The translations under genes and the position numbers were made by a program. Positions 37,626 to 51,494 of a DNA stretch of 64,000 nt are shown here, one piece after another; positions within the stretch are counted from its first letter, which is position 1, and every line of letters begins with the position of its first letter. Where the stretch lies: assembly GCA_003254925.1 (NCBI GenBank), contig QANZ01007348.1:72146-136145 (forward strand). Direction: 5' to 3'. The notes under the pieces were generated by a model. The model was not told the origin of the DNA. It made no database searches and saw nothing but the letters and a program-made list of their open reading frames with translations. The DNA is from Chamaecrista fasciculata (taxonomy: Eukaryota > Streptophyta > Magnoliopsida > Fabales > Fabaceae).

Positions 37626-37716
37626 ATTATTTAACTTCTCAATAATTAAACTAAATAATAAGCAAATGACGCCATTATTTAACTTCTCAATAATTAAACT
37701 AAATAATAAGCAAATG
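37626..37716. repeat. 43-bp direct tandem duplication
   Basis: 37626-37668 and 37674-37716 are identical 43-mers (beginning ATTATTTAACTTCTC) separated by five bases. Probably replication slippage. Confidence 0.85.
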
Positions 37717-39323
37717 TCTTCACCAAGCAGTTAGATTTCTGATTTTAAAAAGAGGCTTTTTTTGGTTCAGCCATTTATTTATTTTCCCCAAAGTAAAGTT
37801 TGGGCTGTGGTGTGTGGTGACCGAGTCAGATGGTTCGTTACAAGTGGAGTCCACTTGTGTGCAGCTATTCGGACCATACGTCAGGTGCTTCAACGATATT
37901 TTCAATGGATCTGTTGGACCAGATTTTTGCAGGCCCAAATTTGCCTTATCTTCTCGCATTTAATGTTTCTCTCTCTCTCTCTCTTACTATTTCTCACATG
38001 CCGAATATTCTTGCTTGCCTCCAATATAACGCATTTATGCACTCCGTTTAGATAAATAAATTTGTGCCTATTCGTCAACTTGTTCGCTCTCTCCCGCATT
38101 GCTTTCATCTGATTTTTGCCTTTTTATCTCTTTGCCCAACATCAATAGTGTATATTTTGCAAGTACGTCCCTTTTGGCGAAAAGACATAACAAGTATTGT
38201 CGTATTCCTTGCGTTTTTTTTTCTTTCAAACAACTCACAAACCATTCCCTTGTGGAAAGCGGAGGTAGTGCGCAACGATGTATTTTTCGTAGTGTATAAA
38301 TAAATAGCTATATTTTTGGATATTCTTATGAAACAATGGTTATGGAACATTGTTTTGAAATTATTAAAGGCAAGTTCATTTGGAATTTAGGAACTGACAT
38401 TCAATCTAAGATTTTCGGACATCTACAAATAAATCATTATCTAACCCCCCACATTTAGTATTTACAAGTGTAAACAAAACACTCTATTTAATTCCTCACG
38501 ATCACGAACCACTTAGGATTTCCTCCTTAAATTAGGGATCAAGGATTTATATTATTGTCTGAAAGATCTTGCATTTCTATGTAGCCCACATTCTCATATG
38601 GGCCGTCAGATTCGGCAATGAAAACGTGATGATGCACAGCGAAATGATTCTGATGCGCCGCACTGGATCGGATCCTGAGTGATGCGAAATGTATCCAATC
38701 AAGAGGCGCGTAAAGTCAAAATTGCGAAAGAAGGCAAGCGCAAGTGGGCGACAATGACAATTAATGAGAATAACGCAGAAGCAATTAGCTTAAGCAACGT
38801 ATTTATAGTAAAAAAATTTAATGGGAAAGAAGACAGAGAAAGGAAGGAAGAAGAGGGGAGGCATAGTGAATAGTGGTGATTGTGGACTGTGAAAGAAAGA
38901 AAGAAAGGCGACAATGTTGCTTACGAGGCAACCAGCTAAATCGGCGTCATCTTCGTTTTGGATATCAACACATCAAAACGATGTCGTTTTTTTTTTTCTC
39001 TTTTTATTCTCTTCTCTGTTGGTACCTATCAGTAATCACCTATCCCATCTATTTTTATCTATTCTCATTTGGCGTTTGGCGTTTGCCTACCAATTACCAT
39101 CATTCCCACTCCTCAAAGTCTCCACTTCTCTCTCTCTCTTTCTGTGTTTACTTGAGCTTAATCGGTTTTCACTTTTCAACACCTACTCTCGAGTTCCAAG
39201 CTGAGACTGACAAATCCGATTCCTGAACGATTTTATCAACCAGTCGTCGATCGTCTTTCTACAGTTTATATTCGCCGCATCGGAGGCGGCGACCACTGTA
39301 CAGACGTAGTGGTTGGGTTTCTA

Positions 39324-39329
39324 ATGTAA
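39324..39329 (+). promoter_or_regulatory. Minimal AUG-stop upstream ORF in the SnRK2 leader
   Basis: ATGTAA, a start codon followed immediately by a stop, lies 36 bases before the kinase start codon. If transcribed it would act as a minimal uORF. In Arabidopsis boron genes such as NIP5;1, AUG-UAA elements stall ribosomes. That it is inside the transcript is inferred from its closeness to the start codon. Confidence 0.45.
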
Positions 39330-39365
39330 CTTGGGCTTTTTGTTGCACGGAAGCGGTATTTCCCA

Positions 39366-43190
<3,825 letters not shown>

Positions 43191-44009
43191 TCGTTACTTC
43201 ACATGCATCTGAAAAGGGACAGAATATCAAGATGATTGGGCCTATGGCCTCGTAAGAATCCAGAAACAAAAATGTTGCGCCTGCACTTTCCCATAGAGTA
43301 GCATGGATAGTTTTAAATAGGAATTGAGTGCTTATTTATGTGTTGTATGCTTCTCATTGTTGGAGATGTGCACAATATCTGTCAGTGTCACTTGTCTGAT
43401 AGGAGTAACACGTTCCTTGGGGTCATATAATACCGCTTATGTTTGCATAATGCCTGTAAACAGTCCCCTTCAAATATTTCTTAGCTATGTCAGTGCTATG
43501 TGTGCATACTCTCTGTAGAAAAGTATTAAACTTTAAAGTTTTAACATTTGTCAGGGCGGCTGCCTTTTATGTATGCCGTACCATTTCCCTGTTAGTTTGA
43601 TCTAGTGTGTTTAGTGTTTACTGGTTTAATTCGTTGCTTGCAGTTTGCATCCATATCCCCCGAGATATTTGTATTTCTTTCCTATCCTCCTTGACTAAAT
43701 ATTTTTAAAATTAGAAGGATGCCACTGTATGGTTTACATAGTCGACTTTCCCACGGGATTTTTCTGTAGAAAAATTAAAGAATGTTATTTTATGACCTAT
43801 AAGTGAAAACCATTACACAAGAATATCGTAGAAATGGTCACGCCACAAATAATCTGGTTTTCCTAATGTTTTAGGGACAAATAATAATAAATCTAACTCT
43901 ATAATACAAGATGAATGAATGACCAGAAATTGAAAGTAAAACAGGAAATAATACCACATGAAGAATATTGTTTCAATACTGCTGGACTACTTCGGCAGTT
44001 AAAGAATCA
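43191..44009. other. Convergent 3' spacer (SnRK2 / NRG1-like)
   Basis: About 820 bp between the two stop codons. Presumed 3' UTR of the kinase on the left and of the NLR remnant on the right. No gene. Confidence 0.55.
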
Positions 44010-45039
44010 TTAGCGTGCACCAACCAACCAATACAAGTTACTATCAACTTTGGCGACCTCTATGCTTGGTCTGGGAGTTGTATCGAAATCTACCCACAAA
44101 TTAGCCATCTCTTCATTGCATATCACCTTCTCTAGCTTCTCTAGCTCGTAAACTGAGGTGGGCCATTCAGACAATGCTGAACACCCCATCATGTACAGCT
44201 TTGACAGATTTTTCAACTCACCAATGTTTTCCGGTAATCGTCTCAGGCTTATGCAGTTGGAGATATCAAGAAGGCTCAACTTCTGAAGCCTTCTGATAGA
44301 ATCTGGAATGTCTTCCAAATCAGTACATGAATTAAGCCTTAGCACTTGCAAATTCTCCAGCTTCCCAATATCTTGAGGCAGAGCAGAAAACTTGTGGCAA
44401 TTACTGATGCTAAGCTTCTCCAAGCTAGTAATCTCGCAGAACCCAGCAGGCAACTTCACTAGATCCTTGCATAAGTCAATGCTCATATCCACAAGATTTG
44501 GTAGTGCATCCTTAGTTATGGTACCACTTCCAAATGCTTGACTGGTATTACACATATAGAGGGACAGTTTTCTCAGGTTCCTCAATTTGCAAAGGGGAGG
44601 CACACAAACCCTCTGCAATCTAATTCTCTTTATGTTGGATAGAGAACCAAGTAGCTCAAAACTGTGCAGTTGAGAACGATGAAAACTGTAGTTTGTGAGA
44701 ATTAGAACTTTGAGTTCCTTCATATTCTTGATAAACCCTGGTAAGGTGTAATTGTCACTACCAAGATTTAAGATCAGTACTTCAGCTTTATCTGGTTTCA
44801 TGTTCCACCATTTTGAATTGAAGGTTTCACCTGCAAAACCGTCGAGGGCATGAATGAAACTGTTTTTTAGCATTTTTCTTAAGGATCCCTGCTGTCCAGA
44901 TTTAGTGTTGTGTGTGCTGTTTGTGAAATCTTCATTGTCAATTTTTCATCTTATGGGTCTTGTTGTTCAGACCTAAACCACAATTATTTTCTAAAATTGA
45001 AAATGCTGTGGACAACATGTACAGTGCCGGTATCTGTGC

Positions 45040-45079
<40 letters not shown>

Positions 45080-45613
45080 AAACCAGATGATATAGACAAC
45101 AAGCGTGCATCAACCCGTGGTTGCTTCTGTTTGATAAACCATTTGGTAAATATGGCTGGAATGATCCCTTGCTGCTTCTGATCTGACCACAATTCAGGAG
45201 GATTATTTCCAGTTATGTCAATAATCAGGTTTTTCCTCTGTTCAGGTGGCTTATTGTCGCTTTGATGGATGGCTAGATCTCTGAGAAGATCATGCTGCGT
45301 TAGGAAGTGGTAATTGTAGTAGTTGTCTGCATCACTTGCCAATTTCCTGGTCAAGCATATCAGATCATATTTTAATCGGTTTCCTAATAGAGAACCAAAT
45401 CCTCATCTATCAACTCATATCCTCCTAATCAAATAATACAAAGCCTCAGGCATTAATTTGTCCCAAATACATCAATGCATAACCAAAAGCACCTTAAACA
45501 AAACCAGAACTCAAGTCCAAGAAGATAATAAAAAGTTTTTGTACCTTGTAACTATGAGATTAGATAAGTTCTTGGTAGTTAATTCGTAGATATATGGCAT
45601 TGCATCGTGAAAA
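44010..45613 (-). pseudogene. NRG1: N-terminally truncated NRG1-type (RPW8-NLR) helper NLR: winged-helix/LRR part only
   Basis: Three exons: 45545-45613, 45084-45346 and 44010-44830. They join in frame with GT-AG introns. The first codes the end of the NB-ARC winged-helix region (YIYELTTKNLSNLIV), the second HFLTQHDLLRDLAI, the third about seven leucine-rich repeats (for example SLEKLSISNCHKFSALP) to a normal stop. No RPW8 domain, P-loop or other NB-ARC motif is found upstream, where sequence becomes LTR-like at about 45.65 kb. The frame has no internal stop, and an in-frame ATG at 45600 would give 379 aa. Full-length NRG1 is about 800 aa. Arabidopsis NRG1C (At5g66890), at the equivalent position next to SnRK2.3, is likewise truncated and reported to antagonise full-length NRG1. 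It may therefore be a functional short gene; pseudogene is the cautious label. Confidence 0.8.
45042..45077. repeat. (GA)n microsatellite in an NLR intron
   Basis: About 36 bases of GA repeat within the intron between the second and third NRG1-like exons, almost directly after the donor site on the minus strand, where it reads as (TC)n. Confidence 0.9.
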
Positions 45614-45649
45614 CTACAAAGCTGGATTAGGATAAATCTAACCTTGAGT

Positions 45650-46330
45650 TCACAGTTGATGGGCAGTTTCCGGCACGTAGGGGTCGTCGGAACCTGCAAA
45701 CGAGAATGCACAGGGGGATCCCTGCGATTCTTTTCCGATGCTTAAGTTAGAGAGAGAAAGCTGGAGTGTTTGAATATTTTTAGAGAGAAAGAGTCGTTAC
45801 CTTAGAAAGGTTCCCCTTTTCCTTTTATCCTCCTTCCCTTTTGTCTCATGTTCGTACGAGGTCTCTCTCTGAGACGTTAGGGGTGTACTCGGGATATGTG
45901 AGGAAAAGGGGGTTGATGTAGGTTTCTGCTTTTGACGTGACAGCTATCACTGCCAGGATACGGTGGGATTTCCAACCTTCTCTCCTGGTTGTCAGTGATA
46001 GCCAAGAGTGCTTTTCATGGGTTAGTCAGCGCGCAGGGGGCGTTTTGGTCCTTTTGCGCGTCCTTCTTGTCCTGTCACGTGCTTTCAAGGATCCTTGCAT
46101 TTAATGCCAATATCTTGGCATTAAATGCTTGAGTGTGGGAGGGGGAACCTGCCTGGGTTGCCTCTCCGCCGGATATCCTTTATGTTCTTGATGTTAACTC
46201 CGAGGAGCCATTCCGAGGAGTGTATATCATGACCTTTGAGATACTTTTTTCTGATCTCCGACCTCATTGGTCGTCTAAAATTTTCATCTATCATGCCTAT
46301 AATTGTTTATATATTTTCTGTTGTTTTTTC
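45650..46330 (+). mobile_element. LTR-like fragment at the NRG1/PAO junction
   Basis: Less AT-rich than the surroundings and unlike either flanking gene. TCCGATGCTTAAGTTAG (45734-45750), after a CCTGCAAAC phrase, resembles sequence I recall from Ty3/gypsy LTRs. Inverted repeats lie at 45943-45958/45983-46002, and a 14-bp perfect stem at 46097-46110/46115-46128 sits next to the palindrome CAAGGATCCTTG. No clear TG...CA borders or target duplication were found, so family and limits are uncertain. Confidence 0.4.
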
Positions 46331-46390
46331 CTAGCAGTATTAGACACTATTTATCTGATTCAATATGACATGAATAAAATAATGAAACAG

Positions 46391-48843
46391 AGGTGGAAAA
46401 TGGAAGCGATAGAGAAATTGGATCTGATAGTGTACACCAAAATTTTTCTGAAGTTTCCGTATAAGTTTTGGCCAAGTGGACCCGAGAAGGAATTCTTCAT
46501 CTATGCTCATGATAGGCGAGGTTACTACACATTTTGGCAGGTTAGCTTGCATTTTGTCCACTAAAGACATCGTTTTTCATCCTGTATATTATTTTATATT
46601 TGCTTTTCTCTCTCCATTATATATATATTTTATTAAGTCAACATTTTAATAATGTTTCAAGCTATTTCCTTCCATATTAACGCGAAGGAAACCAATTCTT
46701 CTGAAATTTATCAGTTTACTTTAACCATACACTTTATCTTGTTTTTTAACATAACAACTTGAATTTTGCACTAAGCAGGCACAGCTCTTGCTCTTATTTG
46801 TATTTAAATTATAGGGAGCAAATGGACAAATGTCTTTTCAAAATATTCGTAATGATAAACACCATGCAAGGTGTACAGAATCCTCTTTTTTTTTTTTTTG
46901 AACAAAAGGTGTACAGAATCCTTGCATCTTGCGGATTCAAAGATTTTTGCATAAATTTTTGTGTGCTCATTGGATTTCATTAACTTAAGTGCTTGCTACT
47001 TATTTCCAAACTTTGGAGTGATTAAAAGATGATCTATATATTAAGTTTAAAATTTGGATAGCTTCTATTTCTATTTTTTATTCCACTCACCCGGTAATTC
47101 AACATACTAAAGCCAAATTAAATGCAATTATTGATTGTAAGTACTTTCGTCCAATATGGAAAAAAGCATTAGCGGTCTTTCTTAATCCCCCGATTTACGC
47201 TAGATGACCTAGGTACCTGTTTTTTTTTAATTTCGAGATGTACACAATATTTTTAAGTATTTTGGTTGCAACTACTACATTTTGTCTTATTACATCCGTG
47301 TAAGCATAACAGTGATATGATATATTTTTCTTACTTCTGTTAAATGGTTCAATATTCTGCTAAATGTACGTAATGTTGATATCTTCTTGTCATTATCTGT
47401 ATGGAGTTTGCTTGTGGGGAGTGGGAACTACTTAAGTCTTTAACTATTTATAGTTTCTTATTCACACCATATCTATTTCAAACATGGAATTGGGTTTTTA
47501 ACAGGATAACCTTTACTCGTTTTGATGACCAAAATATTTTGTTCTGATTTGGACAATATACAATTCTAGTACAAGATACCAATTTTCATTCATGTCAATA
47601 TTAATTTATGCATTGACTTTGAACTTTAGCCTTTGAGATGACTGCACAATTTGCTCGAGTCTTGGGGTATTAAATTGTCTATTAATCTCTTTATTTACTG
47701 CTAATTTTCTGCTTTCACATCAGAACATGGACAACGCATACCCTGGCTCCAATATCTTAGTAGTGACATTGACAAATGAGGAATCAAAACGTGTGGAGGC
47801 TCAATCTGATGAAATAACCTTGATAGAAGCTATGGAGGTGCTTAGGGATATGTTTGGACCCGATATACCTGATGCCGTTGATATTCTTGTTCCCCGTTGG
47901 TGGAATAACAGGTTCCAGCGTTGCAGTTACAGCAATTATCCCATTGTCTCTAATATTAATTTTCAAGCTCTGCATGATATTAAGGTTTGTTTCCAATTGA
48001 ATTTTCAAATATATTATGCATGTGTCGCCATTTCCTTTCGGACGTGTTCTGTTAAATTAATCTCCATCCTATGCATTGCTTGTTTCTTATTCTGCCATGA
48101 AGTGCATGTAAAGACAAAACAAGAGATGACTAGGTACTTACAGCTGGCGATTATAATTAATAGTCACCCCTCAATTTTTCTAAATCTGTGCTGAGTTTTG
48201 TTTTCTTCCCTGTGGCCTAAGTGGCAAATTGTTTGACATGAGGAAAATGACAAGATTTGAATTTGTTTATACTGTTTAACATAATATTTTGCTTTTGGTT
48301 TCATTCCAGAAAGGTCATCCCCCAAGAAAATTGAAAAGAAAAATGGGGAGGGCCAAGGAATGTGCCAGAATACAAAATGACAATAATCTTTGCAGAAGAT
48401 TGTTTTTTTATTTGATGTTTCAACATTTTCTGCTATATTTAATGATGATGCATTTATCTCTATGGGTTCCCTCTGTTCATGAGTCATTATGTGTTACTTG
48501 TCCAATGTGAGTATAGGCCATTTGTAAAATGGTTAAAATCTGCGTAATAGAAGTTCCAATTAGAAGCATGCCAGCATCGGCTCTGTAGAATTTTCCTTGC
48601 TTCCTATATATTTTATATCGCTGTACATTTTCATCCAAAGACAAAAAAGTAAAAATGAAGAGCAGTTTTTTTAAGTATTTACTATTAATTTTTTAAATAA
48701 AAATGACGTAATTGTGATGTATTTTATATCTTAATAATACGTCATTGACTCCTTAAAAAAAGTTGCTTCAATGTTGCATATTAAAAAAAAAAAGCTCCAT
48801 CAACAATATTAATCTTCACCAAAATTTCATAAAAAAGAATGTC

Positions 48844-48875
<32 letters not shown>

Positions 48876-49368
48876 TTTCCTCTCATGTGCTTATTATTTG
48901 CCTCTTTTGGTAATGTTTTCAGGCCCCAGTAAATCGTATTTTCTTTACTGGCGAGCACACAAGTGAAAGATTTAATGGTTACGTCCATGGTGCTTACTTT
49001 GCAGGTATGCAAGTTTTAATTTAAAAAGTTTTGCAGCAATAACCCAACATATATAATGCACATCTAAGATGATCTTAATAATTAACTATAGCATTTCAAC
49101 GACTTCAAGATCTCAATTTTGTGATGTATGCAACTTTAATAATGTATGTTGAACAGGCATCGACACCAGCAGAGCATTACTTGAAGATATGAGAAAGGAG
49201 ATTAAGGAGAGAAATAGTGAAAGCCAAACACTATTGTTAGAACCCTTTATAGCATCATGTGCAGGATCATTAAATACTCAAGACTCAGTTCCTAGTCCCC
49301 ACAAATGCGACATCCCTACAAAAACATACCTTAGTGGTAAAGTTGGGTTAGCAGAGGCCATATTATGA
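46391..49368 (+). pseudogene. PAO1: 5'-truncated polyamine oxidase (PAO1-like), C-terminal half only
   Basis: Four exons in frame: 46391-46540, 47724-47984, 48923-49004 and 49157-49368, about 234 codons to a stop. They match the C-terminal half of plant FAD-dependent polyamine oxidases: [28 protein letters not shown] [11 protein letters not shown], and the FAD-contacting [19 protein letters not shown]. The N-terminal FAD fold (GxGxxG) and the rest of the substrate domain are missing, because upstream of 46391 only intron-like and LTR-like sequence is found. The usual GSYSN motif reads CSYSN here (glycine to cysteine). All splice sites and the reading frame survive, so the loss may be recent or the fragment may be expressed from elsewhere. 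PAO1 and NAGLU are adjacent in Arabidopsis, as here. Confidence 0.85.
46868..46922 (-). mobile_element. Tiny poly(T)/poly(A) insertion in a PAO intron
   Basis: AAGGTGTACAGAATCCT (17 bases) at 46868-46884 recurs at 46906-46922. The 21-bp insert, on the minus strand, is TTGTTC followed by about 14 A. This is the clearest tail-only retroposition in the window. Confidence 0.7.
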
Positions 49369-50097
49369 CTATATGGACCTTTAGAAAAGCCTAATGTAGA
49401 TGATGAACGAACCATGATGACTATGGAGAATCCTAATCATTCATCAGAGGAGGATGGTAGTGGTAGTAGATCTTGAACGTAGCATGATGACTTAAGAAAA
49501 TCTTGATGGCATATATAGTACAGTTGTAGGTCTTGGTCCAATTAAGAAATATTCTTTAGATAGATTCAATTTATATAAAAGATAGGTAAGTTAAGTTAAT
49601 CTAAAAGTAGATATGTAATTATGTCAGTTCAGTTAATGTCTGACTTGATTACATGTTTATTCATAGTTAGGTTAATTTATATATATCTTTGTCTGCCATA
49701 GGTGATGAGAAATGCGTCGTCACTACATTGTTTAGTCTAAAGTCACTGGAAATGAGGTCATTAGAATGCCAGTGAGTTATGGATTTTGAAAGGGAATTCA
49801 ATGGTTTAGTAATAGACATTTTTATTTTTGGGATTAGTCTCTTATGTGACGTGAATGCATTTTGATATATATTATGTTTTTGCACAGTATATTGATCTAA
49901 TGGTTAAAAACAAAATAATACATATTTTTTAAGCAAGTCAACAAAGAAAATTGGAGAAATTTTATTTTGACCCCTGAATAATTTAAGTTTGCATAATGAT
50001 TTCAACTTACAAAATTGATTATTAAATTATTATTTTAACCAAACAACATAATAAAACCATCAAACCACTTCATTATTAGTTACTCTCATTAAGCACT
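49369..50097. other. 3' flank of the PAO remnant
   Basis: AT-rich sequence after the PAO stop. No further gene. It ends where the duplicated NAGLU segment begins. Confidence 0.5.
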
Positions 50098-51143
50098 AAA
50101 TTTTGCATATTGGCTTGTTTCCCTCCCGTGGACGTTTCTCACAAGCACCCATGACTTTTCAAATGTAGTCTATGCCAATAGAATATGCTAATCATGATCT
50201 GGATGAACTTTTTTAAACATAGGGGTCACTTTGGTAGTCCAAAAAGTCACTGCATGTTCTCGATCAGCAAACTAATGACTAATAGAATTCGGTTTCACTC
50301 TTACCAAATGTCTTATGAGAAAATAAATTTGACTAAACTCAGAATTGAGTCCCTACATTTTTATGACTATTTGGCACTATCCCTGAAAAATAATTGACGG
50401 TATGAGTTAATACCCAAAAATACAAAAACTTCAAATGCAAGTCCATTTTTCAAGTGGTCCAATGATGTCAGAAGGACTACGAAGCAATGAGCTTGTTATT
50501 TTTGGTACTAATTCATACGTTCTCCAATTCCTGATCTAGAACTATACACGTTCAACAGGAACTAAATTTTTAGTTTTGTGGCACAAAAAAAAAAAACAAA
50601 AAATGTTATCAAGCTATGAAGCATGGACGTTGACACCCGCACGACACATATTCATAAATTTCAAAATATAAATTAATTTTTGGGTGACTTTAATATAACA
50701 AATAATAAAAAATAATGATACACATGACATAAATAGATATTATAATTTTAAAGATTTCATCAAAATTTATGAATTTTTAATTATTTATATATATAAATAT
50801 ATGTCGTGTTATGTATGTAAGTTTAAGAATTTGACGTGTCGGTGTGTCCATGTCTGTGTCGTGTCCCGTGTCTGTATCAGTGTCCAAACTTCATAATTAT
50901 CAAGCCATGTTCCGAGAAGGAAGTTATCATAAGCAGTGTACATCAATATCCTTTATCAAATCCAGAAACTTATTGCTATAATAGTGCAAATAACCGATAT
51001 TCTTTTTCTGATAAGAAGTAACTGCATAAATGTATACGTGGTTTGCCAACTTTGACAATACTTGCCCTGATAAGTCAACCAAGTCATACCTGTCAAGCAG
51101 ACACAAATGAGTTACAAAAACAGCTTCAACAGTTTTTTCTTCC
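50098..51143 (-). pseudogene. Partial duplicate of the NAGLU gene (one exon plus flanking introns)
   Basis: 50098-51143 matches 54240-55052 over intron, exon and intron. The exon copy (about 50900-51089, minus) still reads [17 protein letters not shown] and keeps the acceptor AG, but its 3' part, including the donor site, is lost. That region is replaced by a repeat insert at about 50618-50895, and the frame fails after about 60 residues. It lies about 1.9 kb downstream of the parent gene's stop codon, in the same orientation, so it is a tandem partial duplication and not a gene. Confidence 0.88.
50618..50895 (+). mobile_element. GTGTCC-ended dispersed repeat, copy 2, inside the NAGLU duplicate
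   Basis: The insert begins near GGACGTTGACACCCG and ends near GTGTCTGTATCAGTGTCC, so the ends are roughly mirrored. Comparison with the undisturbed parental copy (54767 region) shows that about 280 bp were gained and about 40 bp of exon and donor lost. It resembles 29666-29895 in inverted orientation. Confidence 0.55.
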
Positions 51144-51150
51144 ATTGCAT

Positions 51151-51434
51151 CTTGTGAAAAACCTCTCTTCCTTTCCTAGAAGACATTGTCACTGAAATCA
51201 ACAACACAATTGAAGAATTTCAAGTTGATGTTCATAAATTGAAAAGTGACCTAGCTGACCTTAAGATGATGCTTGAAGAGAGTCATAATGTGATGTTGTT
51301 GCCCAACAAGCATCATTTTAAGATCACCAATGTCACTTTCGGTTCATGAAAGTGATCTTGATTGTTTTCAATTGTGTTCTTGATTTCAGTGACTGTGTAA
51401 TGTCTTCTAGGAAAGGAAGAGAGGTTTTCACAAG
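51151..51434. repeat. Long imperfect hairpin, arms of about 125 bp
   Basis: 51151-51274 is the imperfect reverse complement of 51308-51434, with a loop of about 33 bases. Outer stems are strong: CTTGTGAAAA pairs exactly with TTTTCACAAG, and CTCTTCCTTTCCTAGAAGACAT has a full mirror. Mismatches are scattered along the inner stem. It starts within ten bases of the end of the NAGLU duplicate. The plus strand has a short open coiled-coil-like frame across the left arm, so it may be an inverted duplication of TE coding sequence. Confidence 0.75.
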
Positions 51435-51494
51435 ATTCTTGAAGAAAATCTCCTCAATGAAGGTGAGGACACAACGGCTTGAAAAGATGAAGAT

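Larger units (their letters stand above)
35614..39365. promoter_or_regulatory. Divergent intergenic region between SWIB and SnRK2 genes
   Basis: 3.75 kb between two start codons facing away from each other, so it should hold both promoters. The middle (36.0-37.7 kb) is very AT-rich. It contains a probable assembly-join duplication at 37418-37508 and a 43-bp tandem duplication at 37626-37716. ORFs at 37.7-39.2 kb have no coding character that I recognise. The last 350 bases before 39366 are pyrimidine-rich and leader-like. Confidence 0.55.

Noticed and set aside
38873..39226. 117- and 96-codon ORFs upstream of SnRK2
   Set aside because: Low-complexity serine/leucine/phenylalanine strings from pyrimidine-rich promoter and leader sequence; overlapping frames all open.
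45614..45711. Extra upstream exon of the NLR (VPTTPTCRKLPINCELK frame)
   Set aside because: The segment reads like the edge of the LTR-like sequence, with no RPW8 or NB-ARC similarity. Not included in the gene.
46133..46390. 5' extension of the PAO ORF as coding sequence
   Set aside because: It has no similarity to the part of polyamine oxidase that should precede exon 46391, and a good acceptor AG sits at 46389-46390.
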